Part shown: positions 45,573 through 54,067 of the stretch, in pieces
How positions within the stretch are numbered: the first letter of the stretch is position 1
Layout of the letters: the number at the start of each line of letters is the position of its first letter
Assembly: GCA_002270565.1 (NCBI GenBank)
Contig: NQMI01000031.1
Coordinates: forward strand, 262,520-326,519
DNA from: Stenocarpella maydis
Lineage: Eukaryota; Ascomycota; Sordariomycetes; Diaporthales; Diaporthaceae
Direction: 5' to 3'
DNA length: 64,000 nt
The notes under the pieces: generated by a model
Told to the model about the DNA's origin: nothing
The model's input: only the letters and a program-made list of their open reading frames with translations
Database searches by the model: none
Program-made: the position numbers and the translations under genes

Positions 45573-46184
45573 TGAGGACGAGTACCACAGGACACATACG
45601 TTTCACACACAAACAAGCATGGCGGCAACAACCAAAACTCATGGGTTTCAAACCAACGGCGTACCGGGAGTGGGGCTCAATTCTGGATCAACAGGCGGGC
45701 CGGTGAAAAGTAATAGGGTCATGGGGGGGTGTCCCAGGGGGCTTCTTTCTGCAAGCCGAGACTGTCCTTGATGAATCGGGGCCGTGATGAACAGCGGCTG
45801 CGTTTGTATTTGACTGGACTGCATTAATAATTTCATATGGCGCTGTGGGGGCGGACCTAGCGTACATTCAGCGACGTTACGGTGGTCCCTGGCTGGTGGT
45901 TGGAGCAGAATAGGGATTGATGAATTCTCACGAGACTCACGTCGGTTCTGGGCATAGATGCGAATAGCAGACAGACTGAATTGGATGCAAGCTGTACTCA
46001 GGATATCTTGGATTGTGTTCATTGTGTTCATGGTTGAAAGTGATCTGCCCCGGCCGCCGTGAATAACAGGGCATGTTGACGGACGTATGCAGCGGGACAC
46101 CCTTGGGCTACTTGAAAATACAGGCAAATCAAGGCCCTAACCTCGTTCATAACCTCGTTCATAACATTGCAAGCCACTCCCGTA
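45573..46184. other. Convergent intergenic region
   Basis: About 610 bp between the 80-aa gene (+) and the 217-aa gene (-). It contains a short 12-bp tandem duplication (CCTCGTTCATAA twice, 46141-46164). No gene is seen. Confidence 0.6.
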
Positions 46185-46920
46185 TCAGTACAGCCGGCGC
46201 TGGTAATACACAGGTTCATCACCCTGTGCCAGCCTCATAATCTCCTCCTTGATCAGTCGCCTCCTCTCCGCCCTGCTCACAGGCTTCTGCATCTCATCGC
46301 CCGGGTCTTGGGGGCCCCCGTGGGGTGTTTGGTCTGCCTCGGCCCTCACCTCCCACGGAGCGGGCTGTGGCTTGTCCTCCACCGGCGGTTGGTGTTCTTG
46401 TTGGCCCTTCTCCTGCGCTTCTGCGTCTTCTGTCTCTTGGCGCAACGCCTCAATCGCAAGTACCCGTTGCTGCTGCTGCTGCTCGCCTAATGACTCTGCC
46501 GGGGTCTCTCTGACCTCGATGACCACCTCGCCGTTCTCGCCGCCGTGCATGGCAGGGCCCTGGCCACCTGGTCCCCCGGCCCCAGCGGCGCGGTGCCTGA
46601 CGGGGCGGTCATATTCGTCCAGCACGACGATTGCCCCGTCCGCGAGCTCAGCGTTGTCCCGCCTGAACCGCTCGGGGATGTGCACCTGGGGATATTGATC
46701 TGGCTTTATTGCTGCGCGCAGATGTCCCACTGTGCGCTGCTGGATCACGTAGCCGCTGAGGAAGAGGGCCGTGGTACATGAGACGACTGTTGTTCAGTTA
46801 GTCCGTGGCCGACTGAGCGTGACGTGTGCGCAGCAGGGTAAAGTGGGGGGCTGGGGAGTCGTATGTACCGATAACTGAGGACAGCGCGACAGACACCTGT
46901 GAGGATGTGAGAAGGACCAT
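46185..46920 (-). CDS. Membrane-anchored fungal protein of unknown function (217 aa, 2 exons)
   Basis: Exon 1 is 46920-46869 and exon 2 is 46786-46185. The 82-bp intron (46868-46787) starts GTACAT, contains a GACTAACTG branch and ends AACAG. Splicing creates one continuous hydrophobic segment at about residues 7-31 (SVALSSVIVVSCTTALFLSGY) minus flanking residues, a probable signal anchor or mitochondrial inner-membrane helix. Next come VIQQRTVGHLRAAIKP and HIPERFRRD, then an acidic Gln/Glu/Pro-rich disordered middle, and finally a basic C-terminal motif (SRAERRRLIKEEIMRLAQG, VYYQRRLY). The helix is split by the intron, which supports the splice. I do not recognise a characterised family. The location (ER or mitochondrion) is open. 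It is divergent from PRP38 with 542 bp between starts. Confidence 0.75.
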
Positions 46921-47462
46921 TGTGACTGAATAATGTATTTTAAATAATCTGATTCAGAGTGCAGAGGCTGATTATGTCGACGGAGAGACATGAGCCAACC
47001 CAGAAACGGACTCGAGACGGCAGAGCAGCAGCAGCACACGGCGGTGGTGCATGCAACCTGGACGTATCCATTCCAGCCACCGGCAAGCCGCCTTATTGCT
47101 CCACCTTCCCTTTCGGGCAGCAGAACAAAACAAAGCAGACGGGGCAACGCTATCGATACGCGTCATCCCCCAGGACATCCTTGTCCCTGTGCTATTTATT
47201 TCGCGTGCCCCTGCCGTCTTCACGCCCGCCTGTGGACTAGTGGAAAGCTCCAACATTTTGCATCTGAAAGTCTGGGGAGGAGCAAATCTCCCGCCGCCCA
47301 TCGCAACCGACCTCGACCAGATTTAGAGCACCTTTTGGAGACGCGAGCAGCGGGCAAGCTCTGCCACGGCGCCCATCTCCAGCCGTCCGCGAGAAACCCG
47401 TCGAGCAACACAGAAGCTCCCCCTCTATCAAAACGCGCAACCTGACCACCCCCTCCGCCAGA
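46921..47462. promoter_or_regulatory. Divergent promoter region of the 217-aa gene and PRP38
   Basis: A 542-bp spacer between two divergent starts. It is AT-rich next to the 217-aa gene (TATTTTAAATAAT at about 46933-46948) and C-rich near PRP38. I cannot assign specific regulator sites. Confidence 0.5.
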
Positions 47463-48245
47463 ATGACCGAACGGACGCACCGCGCCGACGAGCGGCGCTT
47501 CCTCGACGAGCGGGGCGGCGACATCCACTTGACCCCGAACGGGCTGAACCCGGCCAACGTCATGGAGAAGGCGGTGCGCGAGCGCATCGTCGACAGCTAC
47601 TTCTTCAAGGAGCAGTGCTTCGGTGTCAACGAGGCCGACATTGTCAACCGGGTGGTCGACCACGTGTACTTCATCGGAGGAACGTACGGCTCGACACAAA
47701 AGCCCACGCCGTTCCTGTGCCTCGCCTTCAAGTTGCTTCAGCTGGCCCCGGGGGACGACATCCTGAAGGAGTACCTGGAGTACGGCGGGGACAAGTTCAA
47801 GTACCTGAGGGCGCTGGCTGCTTTCTACATACGGCTGACGAGGCGTGCCAAGGACGTGTACCTTATGCTCGAGCCATATCTTGAGGACAGGAGGAAGCTA
47901 AGGCGCAAGGGCCGGGCAGGCACCACCCTTACTTACGTGGATGAGTTCATTGACGACCTACTGGTTAAAGAGCGTGTGTGCGGCACGAGTCTCTTGAAGA
48001 TGCCCAGCCGAGACCTCTTGGAAGACTTGGACGAGCTGGAGCCCAGGGTCAGCCCCCTGGGCGATCTGGAGGACCTGCTCGAGGAAGACGACGAGCAAGA
48101 GATGGCGAATGGGCGGGAAGATGATGATAGGAGGAGCAGGTCGGACACAGACGATAGGGATGGTGAGGATCGAGCGAGAGATCAGATGGAGATTGATCGC
48201 GAGGAAACACCACACAGCCCAGAACGAAGCCCTCGAAGCCCCTGA
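47463..48245 (+). CDS. prp38: Pre-mRNA-splicing factor PRP38 (260 aa)
   Basis: PRP38 is a U4/U6.U5 tri-snRNP-associated (B-complex) factor required for spliceosome activation. The gene is a single exon. The PRP38 domain covers about residues 15-190 with GLNPANVMEKAVRERI, SYFFKEQCFGVNEADIV, GGTYGSTQKPTPFLCLAFK, YLEYGGDKFKYLRALAAFY and YVDEFIDDLL, all matching the family closely. The C-terminal 60 residues are acidic and then RS/SP-rich (DRRSRSDTDDRDG), as in other fungi. The start at 47463 has a good context and sits one domain-lead before the conserved block. It is the second spliceosome gene in this window, with ISY1 about 36 kb away. Confidence 0.96.
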   Translation: MTERTHRADERRFLDERGGDIHLTPNGLNPANVMEKAVRERIVDSYFFKEQCFGVNEADIVNRVVDHVYFIGGTYGSTQKPTPFLCLAFKLLQLAPGDDILKEYLEYGGDKFKYLRALAAFYIRLTRRAKDVYLMLEPYLEDRRKLRRKGRAGTTLTYVDEFIDDLLVKERVCGTSLLKMPSRDLLEDLDELEPRVSPLGDLEDLLEEDDEQEMANGREDDDRRSRSDTDDRDGEDRARDQMEIDREETPHSPERSPRSP

Positions 48246-49231
48246 GGTCGCACACACACATACAGGAGGGCTGTTCTACTGGATTTCCCGGGCTTTCCAA
48301 CGGATATGGCCCCAGGACCCAGCGGATCCCTCCCCCTTGCCGACCCGCAAGCGATCGGAAAGCCACCCAAAGCCAACAGCAGGGTAGATCCTGAGATTCC
48401 TGGTATTTACAGCCGACGGTGTCATACACTTTATGTCGTGCTTCATGCTCGTGTCGAGGACGGGAGACTAGGGCGATACTGGTGACCTGGTCTAGAGTGC
48501 TCTACGTACGCGGGGGCACGTATCTTTTCTCTGGGGTCTCCGTGGATTTACCATTCCAATATGGTAGCCTCCTGAGAAAGTCAGAGCCAGGCTCGACATC
48601 ACACCGATGCCACGAGACCTTCTGCTGTACTCTCGTGCATTAGCACTTCGTGAGTACAAGCACCTCGAGACATATGAACCCGTGCGCACCAGCGGGAAAA
48701 CTGCAGGAGGATCCCCTTTGCGTTGCGCCTGTGCTTACGTCCACCTCGCAGGATACCGTCACTACGTGATGTGCCAGGCACGCTAGTTGGGTTCCAAGGC
48801 TCACATCCACGGTCGCTCATGTGAATCCACCTTCGCCGCAGAAGATCAGGGCTACCACGCCCTTAGTCCATACAACAGGCACATGATGGTATGAGATAAC
48901 ATCGTGGCGGAAAACGCAATAGAAGACTAATTTACTGCGACTGCACCGGACATTATTTTAACTGTGTGGAGATGTCCAATCGGAGAGTATGTGGCTGGTG
49001 GGAGGGTACGTCATATTTCCCAGACCCTGTGTCTTCTCGCCACACCCCGCCCACGTCACAACAAGAAAGCCGTGCAGGTGCACGCTCACAGGTTTGTGGC
49101 TGGTGCAGTGCCAGACACTGGATTCCATCACAAACATTACTTTATTTTCCAGTCTTACCCGATCTCACACACTTGGAGATCGCCAGGCTGGACCCACTGT
49201 ACACGTACTTCTCCGTCCTCCTCCCGACGCA
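48246..49231. other. Intergenic region between PRP38 and the 149-aa gene
   Basis: About 990 bp. It should hold the PRP38 3' UTR and the promoter of the next gene. The frame of the next gene stays open upstream to about 48989, but that extension is compositionally unlike the protein. No other gene is seen. Confidence 0.55.
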
Positions 49232-49681
49232 ATGCCTAACGAGGGCCTGATTCCCTCCCTCCAGCGCCAGATCCGCAACGGGGTCGGGGTAGCAGGCGAC
49301 ACAGTAGGCAACTACGTCAACAGCAACGGCAAGGTCATCCAAGAGGGCGCCTACGCGGCCGGCCGGCGCATCGACGGCGTGGCACGGAGAATAAGCGGGT
49401 CGGGCAAGAGCGCGGGCAAGTCCACGCAGAACGGCTCGACGGCGGCGGGCGCGTACATGCAGAGCGCAGGAAGGAGCTTCAGCCGGCAGGTCGAGAGCTA
49501 TGCCAGCTACGCGAGGGGGCAGGTCGGCGCGGCGGGCAGGTATGTCGACGGGGGCGGCAGGGCTGTCGGGGGGCGGGTTGGGGACCTTGGGAACCGGATC
49601 AAGGACAAGAGCGGTGCGAAGGGGGCCAAGATGACCACACCTAAGAACCCTTTGGGGCTGAGTGGGAACCGGGCCGTATGA
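49232..49681 (+). CDS. Gly/Ala-rich repetitive protein of unknown function, LEA-like (149 aa)
   Basis: An intronless gene. I chose the ATG at 49232 (context GCAATGCC) because the upstream extension of the frame looks non-coding. The protein is built of Gly/Ala/Arg-rich amphipathic stretches with regularly placed Tyr, Val and Gly (VGNYVNSNGKVIQEGAYAAG, AAGAYMQSAGRSFSRQ, YARGQVGAAGRYVDGGG). This resembles the loose repeats of LEA-type or membrane-associated hydrophilic stress proteins. The C-terminus is basic (NRIKDKSGAKGAK). No signal peptide, TM helix or catalytic motif is visible. I recognise the style from filamentous fungi but not a characterised family. The LEA comparison is inference from composition. 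Confidence 0.65.
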   Translation: MPNEGLIPSLQRQIRNGVGVAGDTVGNYVNSNGKVIQEGAYAAGRRIDGVARRISGSGKSAGKSTQNGSTAAGAYMQSAGRSFSRQVESYASYARGQVGAAGRYVDGGGRAVGGRVGDLGNRIKDKSGAKGAKMTTPKNPLGLSGNRAV

Positions 49682-50862
49682 GAAGGGGAGTTTTGGAATT
49701 CTTTTAATAAATGTTCAATGTTCGGCTGGTGAGGCTGTATAAGCAACCTGTGCGCCCCGATAAACGGGCGAGAGTTGTGGAATCTGTTTGCCCGGTTGAG
49801 CGTGCTACAGCCTGATTTGTTTGATTCATAGCTTGCCGTTGATCAACCTATACAGAACACATATAATGATCAAGCTTTGGAGGTATTGGCGCCTGACGAA
49901 GAGACAATGCGGCCACTCTTGATGGGTCGATGCCTGCTGCCGCAATTAATAATGCCCATACTTCTTGGATGTGGCAGTAGGCGTAATACTTGGGTACCTT
50001 AGCATCATGAGGCATCTTCTTTGTCCAAGCCAGCCTCGTAAATCCATCTGCCTACTATCCTTCGATCGAACCTGTAACCTTCCCATAACTAGTTTGTTCG
50101 TGATCCCCAAGCCCTGGGAGTAGGTGGCTAACAAAGTGTCATGGCGCATAGCATTCAACAGTATCAGTATCTCCTTCGTATCAGTCAATACACCAAGACA
50201 CACAGAATCGATATGTGTGAACCCACGCGGAGCCACACGCTCGTAGCCAGCCCTGCGACTACCGGCCTTTCACCCTCCTTACACAGATCAATATCGGTTC
50301 GTAGCGAGCAAAGGTTGATGACGGCAATGCTCGAAACTGGCCAAATATCATGGTTGCCACCAGCTTGGTCATTCTGCGATCATCCTTGGCTCCACTTGGT
50401 CATTTCAGAATATAGACTGTGTTATGTCCGACCTCCTGGCAGGACGGGAACCTAAAGTCGATTCAAGGGGTGAGAGGGCTCAAGGCAAAACTCTTTTTCT
50501 GTCCCCCCCATACCTAAGGATAGGGAATCGCATAAGTGGCCTTGGGAGTAATGCCTGTGCGAAGCCATCGGCCCATAGAGAGGAAGCGATTGTGGTTACC
50601 GGCAAGGATCTTACCCTAGGTAAATCAACAAGATCATTATTGGGGTCTCTCGCACCAGAACAAGTTCGAGAGTCCTCGAGGTTGCCTCTCAGTCGCAGGT
50701 GTGTCTACCATTTCAAATGTTCAACTTTGTCATGTCATTACTTGACTTCCTGTACTTCTCGTTGAGAGTTTCTAGCAATCCCAAAGTAACACATACGTCA
50801 ACTGGTACGCGGCGCCTTAAGGGTCTCATATCGAATTGACGGCATTTATAAGATCAATAAAG
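49682..50862. other. Intergenic region, no gene seen
   Basis: About 1.2 kb downstream of the 149-aa gene. Short frames on both strands show no motif. A TTACCCTAGGTAA near-palindrome lies at about 50611-50623, related to the TACCTAGGTA family. Confidence 0.5.
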
Positions 50863-51240
50863 ATGACCACCCCTCCCCGGACAGTACACAGCAACGGATG
50901 GAAGTATGTGCTTGTTTCCACCATCTCGGGTCCTCGGGTTCACGAGTACAGCAATAGTCCAGGGCACGTGGTCAGCAGGCAGACAACAACTGAGGAAGGC
51001 AACGCCCCGAAACGAGTGGGAAACAACCACACCGGCATGATCCGGTATCTGGGCAGCCTAGGCGAAGAAATCGTGGTGGGATACGAAACGCCGCGGAAAT
51101 TCCTGCTCGTCATGGGAAAGGCCGACGGGGGGCACGTTGAAGGACCTGGTCAGACACGCCCGGGGTTTGAGCTTCTTCCCGCAGTTCCAATTCTGCCGTT
51201 CCAGCCCCGTTTCCCTACCACGTGCTACCAAGCTTCATAG
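50863..51240 (+). CDS. Doubtful small ORF of unknown function (125 aa)
   Basis: An open frame from ATG 50863 (an in-frame alternative start at 50836 exists) to a stop at 51240. A TTATAAG box-like sequence lies about 15 bp upstream. The translation (SNGWKYVLVSTISGPRVHEY, TGMIRYLGSLGEEIVVGYE) has an alternating hydrophobic pattern that could form beta strands, but the C-terminal 30 residues look random (Pro-rich, no structure). No family is recognised. It may be a real orphan gene, the remnant of one, or a chance frame. Confidence 0.25.
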   Translation: MTTPPRTVHSNGWKYVLVSTISGPRVHEYSNSPGHVVSRQTTTEEGNAPKRVGNNHTGMIRYLGSLGEEIVVGYETPRKFLLVMGKADGGHVEGPGQTRPGFELLPAVPILPFQPRFPTTCYQAS

Positions 51241-51341
51241 AGGCTGTGCTATACCTCGAGGCGTCCCTCGTGCGCTGAGCAGAGAACGGGAGTGTACTCT
51301 TGGCCGCAGGCACACGTGGGCTGATGGAGTATTTAGACTCG

Positions 51342-51351
51342 TACCTAGGTA
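51342..51351. repeat. TACCTAGGTA palindrome, copy 2
   Basis: An exact 10-bp self-complementary word, intergenic, just before the zone that lacks reading frames. Confidence 0.9.
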
Positions 51352-52156
51352 GAAGATGAAGTGTGGCCAGCGGAGCTGTAGCATTTCACACGTTGTCATG
51401 AACCCAATAATACCATCTGACTCAGATTGAGCACTGAGTATTAGTAGATGCTAGCATACATAGTGACGACTGCCTTGAAATTATGTGAACCATTTCGAGT
51501 GATGATTAGTTCCTGTTAATTTTGTTCATAAATCTTAATTTTGGGAACGAGGTCATCTTTGTTTTGCTACTTTCTACATGCCGAATTCCTTAGGCACTCA
51601 GGTACATGATGGAACGAGATTGCAAGTGTACTCGGGTAAATCCGCAAGTTAAAAAGCCAAGCGAAATAAATTATTCATTGTGCACCTGGGGTTGGTTCCA
51701 TAGTCCTGGGTTGCGTATTGCGGGAGTAAACTAGGCCTTTTTATTTACAGAGGCGGAAGGCATGGCTTAGTTACATACTGTGAGCAAAAATGTTAAACCT
51801 GGGATGTGTGGCGGTCGTCTGAATTAATTCAAAGTCGTCCTATGTTAAAAAGTCCAAATGATTAATTAGTGAGCCACTCGTTACCTAGGCAGTTTTATTT
51901 GAGCGCCTTTACCTGTTTGTGTAACCTTTGACCCTCGGGACGTGACGAATATGGAATGCTCGCAGGAGGGCTAGCTGGCGGCCTTCATGCACCAGGTAAA
52001 AGAAGCTCTCTTATTCTTCGTAGAGGGCTTTCCTCAATGACTGAATTTGTAATACTGTGTGTGGTATATACTTTTCAAGGCTCTCTTGGCACTGCGCGAG
52101 AGTTTTAGATCAAGACTGGAACTATTTACGCTCATCTCTAAAGATGATTAGTGTCA

Positions 52157-52166
52157 TACCTAGGTA
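52157..52166. repeat. TACCTAGGTA palindrome, copy 3
   Basis: An exact copy, 48 bp from copy 4 and inside the ORF-poor zone. Confidence 0.9.
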
Positions 52167-52204
52167 GATACTGAGAGACTGGCAAACCCGAATATAGAGT
52201 TAAT

Positions 52205-52214
52205 TACCTAGGTA
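52205..52214. repeat. TACCTAGGTA palindrome, copy 4
   Basis: An exact copy, extended by flanking T and A to a perfect 12-bp palindrome at 52204-52215. Confidence 0.9.
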
Positions 52215-53169
52215 ACTAGTAGAGGAGTGACTCACGATATTGCTGTACTTAGAGCAACTGCTACGGTACTAATTGCCAGTTCTTAGCGATATTAGGAGCA
52301 AACAGAACCTCAATCAAGATCCATGGGACTTATGGCTTTAAAATTAGGACTAAAGCGTTGTTCCGACGTCTTTCCTCTGGCGAGGTAGTTCCTTCTTGTC
52401 ATAGGGGTTCAAGCTCATCAAGTAGTGAACAGCATTTAAAGCCGAGAATGACATTCAGGCGCCACATATCAGTGTATTTCGTAGGCTATGCTTCCGACAC
52501 TAATAAGATGGCCGCTACAGAATTAGAATCAATCTAGCAGAGTGGCTACGAAAGGTAAGGAGGTTGAGCTGAGCAATTGCAAGCCCGCAGTGCATAGTTA
52601 TTCACAAGCCTGGTCGACCAGATACCAATGCAAACACAAGAGCATCTTTTGAAACTTGCTAGTCTGACTGTAGTGGTTTTGATACTTACAAAAATCCACA
52701 ATGTGGACCCCCTACCGGCGCTCTCGGTGCGGTACTAGTCATTATCATATGATATTGTCCTTGAATTCCGTTCTTCGTTCTTCTCACCGCAGCCCCGGCC
52801 CACAGATCTCAAATCAGAGACTGCACCTGGCCGACCACTTTAAGCTGTCCTGAAGTTTCCAAAATGCGTGGCCAAGCACAGAGATTCATCGACTCGGGGT
52901 GTATCTCTCCAGTTACAATGTACTGTTGCTGCTTTAAATCTCTCCAAGTTGAACGGTGGTTGTGATAGGAAATGGTTCGGCGGTCCGTGCACGACTATTT
53001 CTGGTGTTCTTGACCAACGAGCTGCTTGTCTAATTCCACTCTGAGTCAGCCTCGAATGATGTGTACGCCTCAGTCTCTTCTGAATTTATGCGAGTATTCC
53101 GCGAGGTCAGTTTTCCTTCTCTGCATACCCACCTCCATCTGTTTTCGAGCCATATCTCCTGGTGCCCAA

Positions 53170-54067
53170 ATGTCCGCAAACGGAACCAAGAAGTCGGCCG
53201 CAGGCGGCAAGAATGCAAAAGACACGCCCGTGGAGAAGAAGGAGTTGAAGATACTCATGCTGCATGGTAACCTCCATCTCCAATCCACCCCCCGGCCGTC
53301 CTCACACATTATCCGCTGACCCTTCCACAAAGGCTATGCCCAGACCGGGCCCCTCTTCCGCTCCAAGACGGGCGCCATGTCCAAGCTCATAGCCAAGGCC
53401 CTGCCGGACGTGAACGCCTCGCGCATCTACCCGACCGGCCCGCAACGGCTTCGGCCCCAGGACATCCCTGGCTACCAACCCCGCGAGGGCGCGGAGGAGG
53501 AGGAGGAGGCCCCAGAGACGTCCGGCTGGTTCTACCACGACGAGGAGGCCGGCCCGTACCGCGGCTTCGAGGCCGGCATGCACGCCGTCGCGGACGCCAT
53601 CGCCGAGGCCGGCGGCGTCGACGGCGTCCTCGCCTTCAGCCAGGGCGCGGCCGTCGCGGCGCTCGCCGCCGCCGCCATGGAGCCCCACCGCGCGCTCCCC
53701 GAGGACCCGGGAGCAGCGGGCGTGGGCGCAGAGGCTCCGCGACGCCAACGGCGGGCGGGCCCTCCGGTTCTGTGTTCTGTACTCGGGGTTCGTGGCGCGC
53801 CCGGGGGCCGGCCTCGGGTGGCTGTACGAGGGGGGCATCAGGACGCCGACGTGCCACTTCCTCGGGAGCCTGGACAGCGTCGTAGAGGAGGAGAGGTGCC
53901 GGGCGCTGGCGGAGCTGTGCGTCGAGCCCGAGGTGTTTGTGCATCCTGGGGGCCACCACGTGCCGGTGAGGAAGGAGTGGGTCGCGCCGCTGGCTGGGTT
54001 CTTGAGGCGTGTGCTTGAGAAGGAGGAGGCGGAGGAGGTGGTGATGGCGGCTGGTGGGGCATTATGA
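53170..54067 (+). pseudogene. FSH1-type serine hydrolase (alpha/beta fold) with a one-base frameshift
   Basis: Exon 1 is 53170-53266. A 66-bp intron (53267-53332) starts GTAACC and ends AAAG. Exon 2 runs from 53333 to the stop at 54065-54067. The N-terminal frame gives KILMLHGYAQTGPLF, ending with the nucleophile elbow AFSQGAAVAALAA. The remainder of the family (RFCVLYSGFVARP, the Asp in FLGSLDSVV, the His in HPGGHHVPV) is encoded in the +1 frame. The switch falls near 53706-53713 in a CCCGGGAG run; removing one base would restore continuity, so the reading has one extra nucleotide. Ser lies before the break and Asp/His after it, so the protein as read cannot form the triad. FSH hydrolases are small fungal esterases of broad or unknown substrate. 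A sequencing indel in a GC-rich homopolymer is as likely as a true mutation. Confidence 0.75.

Larger units (their letters stand above)
51353..53025. other. AT-richer zone without substantial open reading frames
   Basis: No frame of 60 or more codons starts in this 1.7-kb stretch on either strand, unlike nearly all the rest of the window. Stops of TAA/TAG type are dense. Palindromes of the TACCTAGGTA family occur at 51342, 52157 and 52205, with a degenerate copy at about 51882. No coding relic is recognisable. Confidence 0.6.
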
